DNA of 64,000 bases. Source: Ectothiorhodospiraceae bacterium WFHF3C12. GTDB lineage: Bacteria; Pseudomonadota; Gammaproteobacteria; Nitrococcales; Nitrococcaceae. Shown piece after piece: positions 37,958-47,297 of the stretch (its first letter is position 1; every line of letters starts with the position of its first letter). The position numbers and the translations under genes are program-made. The stretch spans positions 1 to 64,000 of the forward strand of contig JACDUA010000017.1 of the NCBI GenBank assembly GCA_013519935.1, read 5' to 3'. The notes under the pieces are model-generated. The model had not been told where the DNA came from and made no database searches. It saw only the letters and a list, made by a program, of their open reading frames with translations.

Positions 37958-38746
37958 TCAACGGAAGGCGAATTCGAACCCCTGGGCGCCCGCCGGCGGC
38001 TCGCGCACCTCCAGGTGCAGCCGTGCCGCCTCGCCCGGGGGCAGCAATGCATCCGGCATTCCGAGCTCGGGCTGCCCGGCAGCGAGATACTGCTCGGGCA
38101 AGAACCAGCGCTGACCGCTCACCTGCCCGTTTACGGCGCGCAGTTTGAGCCGCACCTGGGGCAGCGGCTGGGCGAATCCCGCCCGGTTGACGAGAAGCGC
38201 CTCGACCAGCAGCGCACCGGCGACATCGGGATGGGCGCGCACGGTTCGCTCGGCAATGGCGATCTCGTCGGGGGCCCGCCGCGGCGGCACGGGGCAGCCG
38301 GTGACGGCACAAAGCGCGGCCACATAGGGCCGCCAGGTGGCCTCTGCCGCCAGCGAGCCGCTATTGAAATGGCCGTACTGGGCCAGCGCCAGCAGGACCA
38401 GCAACACGGCGGCGACGCCCTGCAGCCATGGCCGGCCACGCCGGCCCGGGGCGTCCCCCGCCTCGCCCTCCAGGCCGAGCACGCGCTCCATCCAGTCCAC
38501 CGCCGTTCGGGCGGCACCTTCTCCGGCACCCCTCGGGGGCTCCGGCATGGGCTCGGCCGCCGCCGGAGCGGAATCCACGTCCTCGGCAAAGGCATCCGGG
38601 CGGGGCGCGGGCAGCTCGTGGGCCAGGCTATCGACAGCCTGGAACACCTCGTTGCACAACCCGCAGCGGGCCTCGCCCTCGGCCAGCTGTAGCTGCTCGG
38701 ATGTAACGACGAAGACCGTGGCGCAGTTCGGACACTGGGTATACAC
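37958..38746 (-). CDS. Zinc-ribbon plus DUF3426 membrane protein
   Basis: 262-residue protein. An N-terminal MJ0042-type zinc ribbon (C5, C8, C28, C31) is followed by an acidic Pro-rich linker, one membrane helix (LQGVAAVLLVLLALAQYGH) and a C-terminal DUF3426 beta domain (LLVEALLVNRAGFAQPLPQV, then AARLHLEVREPPAGAQGFEF). The function is unknown, but the gene is commonly found beside prmA, as here (18-bp gap). The start is a GTG at 38746. Confidence 0.88.
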   Translation of the reverse strand: MYTQCPNCATVFVVTSEQLQLAEGEARCGLCNEVFQAVDSLAHELPAPRPDAFAEDVDSAPAAAEPMPEPPRGAGEGAARTAVDWMERVLGLEGEAGDAPGRRGRPWLQGVAAVLLVLLALAQYGHFNSGSLAAEATWRPYVAALCAVTGCPVPPRRAPDEIAIAERTVRAHPDVAGALLVEALLVNRAGFAQPLPQVRLKLRAVNGQVSGQRWFLPEQYLAAGQPELGMPDALLPPGEAARLHLEVREPPAGAQGFEFAFR

Positions 38747-38764
38747 GGCTACCCGCCCCCGCCT

Positions 38765-39661
38765 CTAGGACCGGCCATGCCGACGGCCCTGAACCAGGAT
38801 CCAGTCCCCGCGGCGCAGGGTCTCACCCATTTCCGCGTACGGCTGGTAGGCGGCGGCGACCGTATCGCCCTGCTCGGCGAGGATGCCCGAAAGGGCGAAC
38901 GGACCTGCCGGCAGGAGCGCCTTCATGAGCCGGGGCGCCAGCGTTCGGAGCGTACCCGAGAGGATGTTCGCCACGAGGACGTCGGCCGGCTCCAGTGTGT
39001 CGGCCTCGTCGGCGTGCAACACGCTCAGCCGCTCGCCCACCTCATTGCGCCGGGCGTTCTCCCGGGTCGCGCGCAGCGCCTGGGGATCGTTGTCCACGGC
39101 CACGCAATGGGCGGCGCCGAGCTTCAGGGCGGCGATGGCCAGGATGCCGGAGCCGCAGCCGTAGTCCACGACCGTCCGCCCCGCCAGCGGCGTCTGGTCC
39201 AGCCAGGCCAGGCATAACGCCGTGGTGGGGTGGGTTCCCGTACCAAAGGCCAAGCCCGGGTCGAGCCAGATGACCGCCGCCTGTTCGTCGGCGGGAGCGC
39301 TGGCGGTGGTGGGGCAGATCCAGACACGCTCGCCGAAACGCATGGGCCGGAAATCATCCAGCCAGGCCCGTTCCCAGGCCCGCTCGGGCAGCGTCTCTAC
39401 AGCGAAACCCGGCAGGGTATCCCAGCCGGTGGCCTCGAGCAGGGCCTGGTGGAGGCTGTCGGGGTCATGCCTGGCGGCGTCGAACAGCGCGGTGGCCCGG
39501 AGCTGGCCCCATAGCGGCACCTCGCCGGGGCCGGGCTCGAGAATGGGTTCGTCGCCCCGGTCGGAGAAGGTGATGGACTGGGCACCCAGTGCCTCCAGAC
39601 AGGCCTCGAGCCGGTCCACGAACTCGGCGTCGACGTCGATACGCAACTGGAAAAAGGACAT
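38765..39661 (-). CDS. prmA: Ribosomal protein L11 methyltransferase PrmA
   Basis: 298-residue SAM-dependent enzyme that trimethylates ribosomal protein L11. The N-terminal substrate-binding domain starts FFQLRIDVDAEFVDRLE; the catalytic domain has FGTGTHPTTALCLAWL, DYGCGSGILAIAALKLGA and ANILSGTLRTLAPRL. The ATG at 39661 gives the E. coli-like length, although no good ribosome site precedes it. Confidence 0.96.
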   Translation of the reverse strand: MSFFQLRIDVDAEFVDRLEACLEALGAQSITFSDRGDEPILEPGPGEVPLWGQLRATALFDAARHDPDSLHQALLEATGWDTLPGFAVETLPERAWERAWLDDFRPMRFGERVWICPTTASAPADEQAAVIWLDPGLAFGTGTHPTTALCLAWLDQTPLAGRTVVDYGCGSGILAIAALKLGAAHCVAVDNDPQALRATRENARRNEVGERLSVLHADEADTLEPADVLVANILSGTLRTLAPRLMKALLPAGPFALSGILAEQGDTVAAAYQPYAEMGETLRRGDWILVQGRRHGRS

Positions 39662-39731
39662 GGCGGGGAGGATACCGGAAAAGCCGGCACAGCCGAACTG
39701 GCTGGGGCCCGGCCCCGCGCCGGGCACGATT

Positions 39732-40058
39732 TCAGTGGTCGCCCTCGACGATCCGGGCGGCCTCGTCCCGGGTGAAGAAACGCCCGTTACGCTGGAAACC
39801 GGCGACCACGCTGCCCTTGATGGCCTCGACCCGACCGTCTGAGCGGCGGCTCACCACCAGCGCCTCGGGCAGGGTATCAATGCGGTGACAGGGAGCGTCG
39901 GACCCATCCGGATTGCGCGAGGCATAGACGATCCCCGATTCCAGGTCCATGAATGCCGGGCGGAAGCCCTCCTGGCGGTTGCATTCACTGACACCGCCGG
40001 TGTTGCGGTATGCGGCCTTCTCGCTGACCAGCTGGTCAGGCGTCATCGCCCTCGCCAT
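39732..40058 (-). CDS. Conserved small protein of unknown function
   Basis: 108-residue soluble protein, with LVSEKAAYRNTGGVSECNRQ, FRPAFMDLESGIVYASRNPDG and CHRIDTLPEALVVSRRSDGR. No signal peptide or membrane segment. The ATG at 40058 has a perfect GGGAGGT ribosome site seven bases ahead; the longer frame (GTG at 40124) is unlikely. Close relatives with the same pattern seem familiar from other gammaproteobacteria, but no function is known to me. Confidence 0.72.
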   Translation of the reverse strand: MARAMTPDQLVSEKAAYRNTGGVSECNRQEGFRPAFMDLESGIVYASRNPDGSDAPCHRIDTLPEALVVSRRSDGRVEAIKGSVVAGFQRNGRFFTRDEAARIVEGDH

Positions 40059-40490
40059 ATGGCGTACCTCCCACGTCGGGGCCGGATCTCCGGCCGCCTC
40101 GGTGGCGCCGCTTGACGGCGTCACTCGGTAGTCAGGGAGCCCTCAGGCCTGCTCCCCCACACTGCACCCGCCTCGGGGTGCCGCGATTATAGGGCGTTCC
40201 ATGCACCGTTCCAACAATACCATCGGTCCCGGCCGTGAGACAGGTCTCATTATTCGACCACGGCTCGCCGCTGAGGTTCGACGGCGTCGCCCGGCCCCCG
40301 GGCCACATGGGCGTTCCTTTTCAACTGTAGCAAAAACTTAACAAATTACTTTAAGTCGAACCGTGAACCCGCTCGCGAATCGACTGCCCGGGTATCCCGT
40401 TCGACCCGGGCACCCGGCATTCCGCGCCGCGGATCGCGGCGCGGCGGTGCTCCGTCCCCGGACAGGCTGCAGGTTACGCGGAACCGGACC
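40059..40490. other. Intergenic region with an AT-rich pocket and two perfect hairpins
   Basis: 432 bp without a gene. GCCCGGGT/ACCCGGGC (40386-40411) and CCGCGCCGC/GCGGCGCGG (40422-40444) are perfect stems just beyond the ppa stop and may end its transcript, though no T run follows. At about 40326-40358 there is a sharply AT-rich stretch with CTTAA and TTAAG arms, unlike the surrounding DNA. Confidence 0.5.
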
Positions 40491-41039
40491 CTAGAAATTC
40501 GGCTTGACCGCGGCGTTCTGGTAACGCTCCACCGCCTCCAGAATCTCCTTCTTGGCGGCGTCGGAGTCGCGCCAGCCATTGATTTTCACCCACTTGCCCG
40601 GCTCCAGGTCCTTGTAGTGCTCGAAGAAGTGGCTGATCTGGTCGAGCATGACCTGGGGCAGATCTTCCGGATTGGCGACGTCCTCGTACATGCTGGAGAG
40701 CTTGCTGATGGGCACCGCCAGCAGCTTGGCGTCGCCCCCGGCCTCGTCGGCCATGTCCAGCACGCCCACCGGGCGGCAGCGCACCACAGAGCCGGTGATT
40801 AGCGGCACCGGGGTTATGACCAGCACGTCGGCCGGATCGTCGTCCTCGCACAGGGTGTGCGGGATATAGCCGTAGTTGCAGGGATAGTGCATGGCCGTGG
40901 CCATGAAGCGGTCCACCATCATGGCGCCGGTGTCCTTGTCCATCTCGTACTTCACCGGCTCGCCGCGCAGCGGAATCTCGATAATGACGTTAACGTCATC
41001 CGGCACGGACTTGCCCGGATTCACCCGGTCCAGGTTCAT
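40491..41039 (-). CDS. ppa: Soluble inorganic pyrophosphatase
   Basis: 182-residue family I PPase that hydrolyses PPi to phosphate. Active-site signatures: [34 protein letters not shown], and the metal-binding DDDPADVLV plus [12 protein letters not shown]. Length fits bacterial hexameric PPases. AGGAGGT precedes the ATG at 41039. It diverges from the membrane PPase gene 458 bp away. Confidence 0.97.
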   Translation of the reverse strand: MNLDRVNPGKSVPDDVNVIIEIPLRGEPVKYEMDKDTGAMMVDRFMATAMHYPCNYGYIPHTLCEDDDPADVLVITPVPLITGSVVRCRPVGVLDMADEAGGDAKLLAVPISKLSSMYEDVANPEDLPQVMLDQISHFFEHYKDLEPGKWVKINGWRDSDAAKKEILEAVERYQNAAVKPNF

Positions 41040-41497
41040 GGGCTGACCTCCTGTTGATTTCCTGATTGGATTTCCTGAAACACCGCGCGCCCCGGCCGGC
41101 GCCGCGGTGACGAGTGTTCCATCGAGGTTGGCGCCGCATCGACGGCCCCGGGCAACGACGAACGGTCCCCGGGATGGGTTGCGGCACACCCCCATCACGG
41201 CTCACCTTGGGCAACGCAAGCAATGTCGTCGTGATGAGCTATGTTGTTAGTGGACCTGGCCCGGATATGGGCAGGTCCGAACGGCGGCCGCGATTATATA
41301 GCAATTGAAAACAATCTGCTGCGGTCGCGGGGCACTGGGAAGCGTCGACCGATACCCGTCCGAAGGCGGCCCTAACGCGGCCGGTTCCCGCTGCGCGGCG
41401 CGACCGGCCACGGGGCACGTCACGGCCGGCGGCGCGGTTCCCGGCACAACGCAACACGTCCTATGCGTGAACAATAACGGACAGGAGGATGACCCGC
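41040..41497. other. Divergent promoter region between ppa and hppA
   Basis: 458 bp with no credible gene. The centre (about 41290-41330) is AT-rich with ATTATATAGCAATTGAAAAC; on the - strand it offers TATAAT at 41293-41298, but without a matching -35. No regulator site is recognised. Confidence 0.4.
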
Positions 41498-43525
41498 ATG
41501 TCCCTACTTTATGCGCCCCCCATTCTGGGGCTGATCGGTCTCATAGCCGCATTTCTGATCTACGGCATGATCAAGCGATACCCGGCCGGCGAGCCCAACG
41601 TGGTCGCCATCGGCGAGAAGATCCATCTCGGCGCCATGGTATTCATGCGCCGGGAGTACTCCATTCTCTCCATCGTCGCCGTGATACTGATCGTCCTGCT
41701 GTGGATCTTCCTGGGGTGGGAAACGGCACTGGCCTACCTCTTCGGGGCCGTGGCCTCGGCGCTTGCAGGCTTTATCGGCATGTACACGGCCACCCGCTCC
41801 AACTATCGGACCACGACCGCCGCGCACACCAAGGGCGCTGCCGACGCGCTCACGGTGGCCTTCTTCGGCGGCTCCATCATGGGCCTGTGCGTGGCCGCGT
41901 TCGGCCTGCTGGGACTGGGCACCCTCTATCTGATCTACGGCGGTGACCCGGAAACGGCGCACCACATTCACGGCTTCGGCATGGGCGCGTCCACGGTGGC
42001 GCTGTTCTCCCGTGTGGGCGGCGGCATTTTCACCAAGAGCGCCGACGTGGGCGCCGACCTGGTGGGCAAGGTTGAGGCTGGCATCCCCGAGGACGACCCC
42101 CGCAACCCGGGCGTTATCGCGGACAACGTGGGCGACAACGTCGGCGACGTGGCCGGCATGGGCTCGGACATCTTCGAGTCCTACTGCGGCGCCATGATCG
42201 CCACCATCGCCATGGCGGCGACCCTGCCCTTTGCCGATATCGAAGCCATGGGCAGCGACCGCCAGACCCTGATGTTCCTGCCCCTGGGGCTCGCCTCGGT
42301 GGGCCTGATCTGCTCCATTCTGGGCATCGGCGTAGTCCGCGCGTTCTCCAATCAGGCGCCGGAGAAGGCGTTGCGGATGGGCACCATCGGCTCGGCGGTC
42401 ATCTTCATCATCGCCGCCTTCTTCACCATTCAGGCCGTGGGCGTGGACGTCAATGTCTGGCTGGCGGTGCTGTTCGGTACCCTGGGCGGCATCGTCGTCG
42501 GCTTGAGCACCGAGTACTACACCGGCGGCAAGCCCGTGCGGCACATCGCCCAGTCCGGCGAGACCGGTCCGGCCACCGTGATGATCGCCGGCTTCGCGGT
42601 CGGGATGCAGTCGGTGGTGATCCCGCTGCTGACCATCTGCGCCATAATCGGCGTTTCCACCTACCTGGTGGGCCTCTACGGCGTCGGCATCGCCGCGGTG
42701 GGCATGCTGGCCACCGTGGGCATCACCATGGCCATCGACGCCTACGGCCCGGTGGCGGACAACGCCGGCGGCATCGCCGAGATGGCCGAGCTGGGCGAGG
42801 ACACCCGCAAGATCACCGATTCGCTGGACGAGCTGGGCAACACCACGGCCGCCATCGGCAAGGGCTTCGCGATTTCGGCGGCGGCTCTGGCAGCGCTGTC
42901 CATCATTACGGCCTTCGTGGCCACGGTGAACAGTCACTGGGCAGACATCGGCCACCTGGACAACCTGGTACTGCATCTGGGTGAGCCCATGGTGCTGGTG
43001 GGCCTGTTCATCGGCGGCATCTTCCCGTTCCTGGTGGCCTCCATCACCATGACGGCGGTGGGCGACGCCGCGTTCGCCATGATCCACGAGATCCGCAGGC
43101 AGTTTAAGGAGATCCCCGGGCTCATGGAGGGCAAGGCGGACCCGGACACCGCCCGCTGCGTGGACATCGCCACGACCGCCGCGCTGCAGAAGATGGTCCT
43201 GCCCGGCGTGCTGGCCGTGGCCGCACCCCCGGTGGTGGGCTTCATACTCGGCGCCCAGGCCCTGGGCGGCATGCTCGGCGGCGCCCTGCTAGGCTGTGTG
43301 CTGCTGGCGCTGACCATGTCCAACTCCGGCGGTGCCTGGGATAACGCCAAGAAGCACGTGGAGGCCGGCAACTTCGGCGGCAAGGGCTCGGACGTGCACA
43401 AGGCGGCCGTGGTGGGCGACACCGTCGGCGATCCCTTCAAGGACACGTCGGGCCCGTCGATGAACATCCTCATCAACGTCATGGCCATCGTCAGCCTGGT
43501 CATCGCCCCGCTGCTGACGCACTGA
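41498..43525 (+). CDS. hppA: Membrane-bound ion-pumping pyrophosphatase
   Basis: 675-residue integral membrane PPase (about 16 helices) that couples PPi hydrolysis to H+ or Na+ export. Substrate-site motifs: [36 protein letters not shown] and [15 protein letters not shown]. The K+-dependence position has Ala ([10 protein letters not shown]), which marks the K+-dependent class. Whether it pumps H+ or Na+ cannot be told here. The ATG at 41498 is nine bases from GGAGG; an ATG three codons upstream touches the ribosome site. A terminator follows. Confidence 0.95.
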   Translation: MSLLYAPPILGLIGLIAAFLIYGMIKRYPAGEPNVVAIGEKIHLGAMVFMRREYSILSIVAVILIVLLWIFLGWETALAYLFGAVASALAGFIGMYTATRSNYRTTTAAHTKGAADALTVAFFGGSIMGLCVAAFGLLGLGTLYLIYGGDPETAHHIHGFGMGASTVALFSRVGGGIFTKSADVGADLVGKVEAGIPEDDPRNPGVIADNVGDNVGDVAGMGSDIFESYCGAMIATIAMAATLPFADIEAMGSDRQTLMFLPLGLASVGLICSILGIGVVRAFSNQAPEKALRMGTIGSAVIFIIAAFFTIQAVGVDVNVWLAVLFGTLGGIVVGLSTEYYTGGKPVRHIAQSGETGPATVMIAGFAVGMQSVVIPLLTICAIIGVSTYLVGLYGVGIAAVGMLATVGITMAIDAYGPVADNAGGIAEMAELGEDTRKITDSLDELGNTTAAIGKGFAISAAALAALSIITAFVATVNSHWADIGHLDNLVLHLGEPMVLVGLFIGGIFPFLVASITMTAVGDAAFAMIHEIRRQFKEIPGLMEGKADPDTARCVDIATTAALQKMVLPGVLAVAAPPVVGFILGAQALGGMLGGALLGCVLLALTMSNSGGAWDNAKKHVEAGNFGGKGSDVHKAAVVGDTVGDPFKDTSGPSMNILINVMAIVSLVIAPLLTH

Positions 43526-43552
43526 GCCCGACTTACCCACCCGAAAGACTGA

Positions 43553-43580
43553 AGAGCCGGCAACGCCGGCTCTTTTTTTT
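43553..43580 (+). terminator. Rho-independent terminator after hppA
   Basis: 8-bp stem AGAGCCGG / CCGGCTCT with a five-base loop and a run of eight T residues, about 30 bp after the hppA stop. Confidence 0.92.
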
Positions 43581-43583
43581 GTT

Positions 43584-43781
43584 AAGCCACAGATGGACAC
43601 AGATAAACACAGATTGAATGTGGTTGACGCGGCCATGCCAACGTAGGAGCGCCGCAAGGCGCGATTCACTTCGCGTTGCCGGCAGGCCCGGCAATTGCGC
43701 CTTGCGGCGCTCCTACAAGGTCTTCATGACAGCGCGGGATTTACATCTGTGTTTATCTGTGTCCATCTGCGGCTAAAAAAC
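43584..43781. repeat. AGCCACAGATG-bordered dispersed repeat, copy 3
   Basis: About 198 bp bounded by AAGCCACAGATGGACACAG and its near reverse complement ending GCGGCTAAAAAA. Inside are GTAGGAGCGCCGCAAGGCGC (near 43643) and its inverted partner GCGCCTTGCGGCGCTCCTAC (near 43696). It sits between convergent hppA and pfp. Confidence 0.85.
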
Positions 43782-43785
43782 ACGA

Positions 43786-45048
43786 TTAGCCCGCCTTGAA
43801 CGGCGGCAGGCGCTTTTCCACCAGCTGATTCTGGAGCTTGACGTACTGGGGCAGTCCGTCCCGGTAGGGCGGGTAGTCCTCGCCCTGGATCAGGGGACGG
43901 AGGTAGCGCTTGCAGGCGCCGGTAATGTGCATACCGTCCTCGCTGATGAACTCCGGCGGCATCTTGGCCTCCACGTTGGCCACCTCGGCGAGGGGCGCCT
44001 CGCCGATCTCCCATTCGTAGGGCGAGTCGTTCTTGCGGACGATGCTGGCCATCACGGCGTTCCGGCCGGCCAGCGCGAACTCCACGGCGGCGCGGCCCAC
44101 GGCGTAGGCCTGCTCCACGTCGGTGGCCGAGGCCAGGTGCCTGGCGGCGCGCTGCAGATAGTCGGCGACCGCATAGTGGTACTTGTAACCGAGATTGTCC
44201 TTGATCGTCTGGGCCACCACCTGGGCGACGCCGCCGAGCTGGACGTGGCCGAAGGCGTCCTTGCTGCCCTGGTCGGCCAGGAAGGTCCCGTCGGCCAGCC
44301 GCGTCCCCTCCGAGACGACGATGACGCAGTAACCCTGCTCCTCCACGGTCTGCTTGACCCGGTCGAGGAAGCGCTGCTGATCGAAGGGCACCTCCGGCAA
44401 CAGGATGATGTGCGGCGCGTCGCCGTCGTGGGCCTGGGCAAGGCCGCCGGAGGCGGCGATCCAGCCGGCATGGCGTCCCATGGCCTCCAGCACGAACACC
44501 TTGGTGGAGGTCTCCGCCATGGAAGCCACGTCCAGGGCCGCTTCCCGCGTGGATACGGCGATGTACTTGGCCACCGAGCCGAAGCCGGGACAGGTGTCCG
44601 TATGCGGCAGGTCGTTGTCCACGGTCTTGGGGACGTGGATGGCCTGGATGGGGTAGCCCATGGTCTCGGAGAGCTGGGAGACCTTCAGGCAGGTATCCGC
44701 CGAGTCCCCGCCGCCGTTGTAGAAGAAATAGCCGATGTCGTGGGCGGCGAAGACCTCGATCAGGCGCTCGTACTCGGCCCGGTTCTCCTCCAGGCCCTTG
44801 AGCTTGTAGCGGCAGGAACCGAAAGCGCCCGCCGGCGTATGCCGCAGTGCCGCGATGGCGGAATCCGGCTCCAGTCCCGTGTCGATCAGCTCCTCGTTCA
44901 GGGCGCCGAGTATGCCGTTGCGTCCGGCGTAGACCGTGCCGATCCGCTCCGGGTATTGCCGCGCGGTCTCGATGACGCCGCAGGCGGAGGCGTTGATTAC
45001 CGCGGTGACGCCGCCGGACTGGGCATAGAAGGCGTTCTTGGTGGCCAT
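43786..45048 (-). CDS. pfp: Pyrophosphate-dependent phosphofructokinase
   Basis: 420-residue PFK using PPi instead of ATP to phosphorylate fructose 6-phosphate reversibly. The donor-specificity positions are diagnostic: Asp115 in NGGGDSADT and Lys141 in VPKTVDNDL, whereas ATP enzymes have Gly at both. Other conserved parts are YAQSGGVTAVINA and EAMGRHAGWIAA. The residue before D115 is Gly instead of the usual Asn or Asp, a small oddity. It sits in a group of PPi enzymes with hppA and ppa. Confidence 0.93.
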   Translation of the reverse strand: MATKNAFYAQSGGVTAVINASACGVIETARQYPERIGTVYAGRNGILGALNEELIDTGLEPDSAIAALRHTPAGAFGSCRYKLKGLEENRAEYERLIEVFAAHDIGYFFYNGGGDSADTCLKVSQLSETMGYPIQAIHVPKTVDNDLPHTDTCPGFGSVAKYIAVSTREAALDVASMAETSTKVFVLEAMGRHAGWIAASGGLAQAHDGDAPHIILLPEVPFDQQRFLDRVKQTVEEQGYCVIVVSEGTRLADGTFLADQGSKDAFGHVQLGGVAQVVAQTIKDNLGYKYHYAVADYLQRAARHLASATDVEQAYAVGRAAVEFALAGRNAVMASIVRKNDSPYEWEIGEAPLAEVANVEAKMPPEFISEDGMHITGACKRYLRPLIQGEDYPPYRDGLPQYVKLQNQLVEKRLPPFKAG

Positions 45049-45164
45049 GTCTTCCCCCTGACGTTTTCCGTATTACGCGCGCTGTCCCGGGTGCCGCCCG
45101 GGGCGGGGGAAGGATAGCTCACCAACCGCCCGGTGGGTAAGCGGGACGGATGACCGTGCCCGGT

Positions 45165-46403
45165 TCAGGCACCGGCGGAGCGCTGGTCCTCCCCGACAGG
45201 CTGGCCCATCGGCAGGCCCTCTACCGGTGTCTCGTAGATGTAGTCCCGCTGCAGGTGTACGGCGTCCACCGAGCGGGCAAGCTGGAAGTGGAACACCACC
45301 AGCTGGCGCCAGCGGAAGGAAGCCTCGCTGATCGTGAGGTAGAACTCCCACATGCGGCAGAAGCGCTCCCCGAGCCTGTCGGCGAAGACCGCCCGATCGC
45401 GCTGGAAACGCCGCTGCCATTCCCGGAGGGTCTTGGCGTAGTGCAGTCGCAGCACCTCCACGTCGGCGCTGTACAGGCCCTGGCGCTCCACCGCCGCCAT
45501 GGTCTCCGACATTGCCGGGACGTAGCCGCCCGGGAAGATGTAGCGGTGAATCCACGGATTGGTCCCGCCCGGCGGGGTGGTCCGGCCAATGGTGTGGATC
45601 AGCGCGACGCCGTCGGCCGTGAGGCGGTCGCGGACCACGCCGAAGAAGGTGTCGTAAAACTTGGCGCCCACATGCTCGAACATGCCCACGCTGACCACCC
45701 GGTCGAAGCTGCCGCCGCAGCGGCGGTAGTCCTCCAGACGGATTTCCACGCGGTCCTCCAGGCCCATGGCCCGGTTGCGCTCGTCGGCGAGCTGCTTCTG
45801 CTCCTCGGAGAGGGTCAACCCGACCACCTGCACACCGGCGTGTTCGGCGAGGTAGCGGGCGAGACTGCCCCAGCCGCAACCGATATCCAGCACCCGCTGG
45901 CCCGGTTCCAGGCAGAGCTTGCGCCGGATCAGCTCGCATTTCGACAGCTGGGCCTCTTCCAGGCTCATGTCGTCCCGGGCGAAATAGGCACAGGAATAGT
46001 GCATTTCCTCGTCCAGGAAGCGCTGGAAGAGCGCCGGGTCCAGGTCGTAGTGATGGGACACGTTGCGACGCGCGGCGGATTCCCGGTTCCACTGGCGAAT
46101 GGGCTGGAGCAGGCGCTGGGCGAGCATCTGCCAGGCCCCGTACTGCTCCTCCGGGAAATTGAGCATCAGCACCTCGATCAGATCGATGAGCGAGCCGTCC
46201 GCAACGTCCCACTGAGCGTCCATGTAGGTCTGGCCGAGCATGAACTCCGGGTCCGAGGCAATACGGCGCAGCGCCCGTCGGTCCTTGATGCGCCAGCGCA
46301 CGTGGGGCTCGCCGCGCCCATAATGCTTCTCGGTGCCGTCGGGCATCTCCACGGTGAGGGAGCCGATCGTGATTCGACCGGCGAGCACGCTGTCGAGCAT
46401 CAT
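45165..46403 (-). CDS. cfa: Cyclopropane-fatty-acyl-phospholipid synthase
   Basis: 412-residue SAM-dependent enzyme that adds a methylene bridge to unsaturated acyl chains of membrane lipids. Features: NVSHHYDLDPALFQRFLDEE, YSCAYFARDDMSLEEAQ, VLDIGCGWGSLARYLAE and GMFEHVGAKFYDTFF. The ATG at 46403 lies nine bases from GGAGG; one three codons upstream touches it. The gene is monocistronic. Confidence 0.95.
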   Translation of the reverse strand: MMLDSVLAGRITIGSLTVEMPDGTEKHYGRGEPHVRWRIKDRRALRRIASDPEFMLGQTYMDAQWDVADGSLIDLIEVLMLNFPEEQYGAWQMLAQRLLQPIRQWNRESAARRNVSHHYDLDPALFQRFLDEEMHYSCAYFARDDMSLEEAQLSKCELIRRKLCLEPGQRVLDIGCGWGSLARYLAEHAGVQVVGLTLSEEQKQLADERNRAMGLEDRVEIRLEDYRRCGGSFDRVVSVGMFEHVGAKFYDTFFGVVRDRLTADGVALIHTIGRTTPPGGTNPWIHRYIFPGGYVPAMSETMAAVERQGLYSADVEVLRLHYAKTLREWQRRFQRDRAVFADRLGERFCRMWEFYLTISEASFRWRQLVVFHFQLARSVDAVHLQRDYIYETPVEGLPMGQPVGEDQRSAGA

Positions 46404-46730
46404 CGAATGCATCCTCCGTCTACTGCGCCCGCGCTGGCTGCTACCGGCTGCGGATGGCATGTGGCACCATTGCCCTGCCCCGGCGCGCCCCGTCTCGTTG
46501 ACTGGTGTCGTTGCCGCGCTTGCGGGTCGGGCGGGCCTCATCGATCTAACGCAGGCTCGCCGGCCCTGGCTGCCCTCACGGCAGGACCCGCATACGGCAT
46601 CACGGCGCTGCGCGGGCAGCGGTGTCCTGGGCGGCATACTGCCCATAATTAGCCAGATGCAGGGTTATTTTCAAATCGGCCACCGCGGGCGGCTGCGAGC
46701 GCACCGCGGGGCAAACACGGCGGGAGGCCC
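46404..46730. other. Divergent gap between cfa and a membrane protein gene
   Basis: 327 bp without a credible gene. Most is GC-rich and featureless to me; 46645-46678 (CATAATTAGCCAGATGCAGG then TTATTTTCAAATC) is AT-rich and is the likely promoter area for the + strand gene. No repeats or hairpins of note. Confidence 0.35.
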
Positions 46731-47231
46731 ATGTTCGAGGTAGTTCAGCGGCTGGTCGGAATATGCCTGTTCCAGAACGGACCGCAGGACCTGCCGGCGT
46801 CCTGGAACCTGTTGATCGTGGCCCTGGCGGTGGATATCGCCCTGGGCTATCCGGCCGCGATGGCCTATTCCCCGGGCGATTACGCCGGACTGCAGATCCT
46901 GGTCGCCACGGCGGTTACCGCGGTATTCGTCTACGGCGCCGTCAATGCCATCGGCCAGGGACGGCGGTTCGTGCAGACGGCCACCGCCGTATTCGGCACC
47001 GATGCCATCATTACGCTCATGGCCCTGCCCATTGCCCTGACCATGGCGCCGGGCCCTCGCACGGCGGTGACCCTGGGCGATCTGGGCCTGTTGGCCATGG
47101 GGGTATGGAACATCGCCATCCTCGGTCACATCCTGCGCCATGCCCTTTCGGTCACCCTCGGTATCGGCGTCATGGTGGCCCTCGGCTATACCCTCGCCGT
47201 CGTGCTGATTACCGGCGCCATAACCGGCTAG
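46731..47231 (+). CDS. Inner-membrane protein of unknown function
   Basis: 166-residue protein with about five membrane segments (LLIVALAVDIALGYPAAMAY, LVATAVTAVFVYGAVNAIG, ITLMALPIALTMAPG, LLAMGVWNIAILGHILRHAL, LGIGVMVALGYTLAVVLIT). I do not recognise the family. GGGAGG precedes the ATG. It lies 66 bp upstream of mpl on the same strand and may be cotranscribed. Confidence 0.75.
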   Translation: MFEVVQRLVGICLFQNGPQDLPASWNLLIVALAVDIALGYPAAMAYSPGDYAGLQILVATAVTAVFVYGAVNAIGQGRRFVQTATAVFGTDAIITLMALPIALTMAPGPRTAVTLGDLGLLAMGVWNIAILGHILRHALSVTLGIGVMVALGYTLAVVLITGAITG

Positions 47232-47297
47232 GGGCGTACCGGAAGGCGTCACGGGGATCCGCAGGCGTTCCCCCGAGCGGCGTGGTAGCATCCGGGC

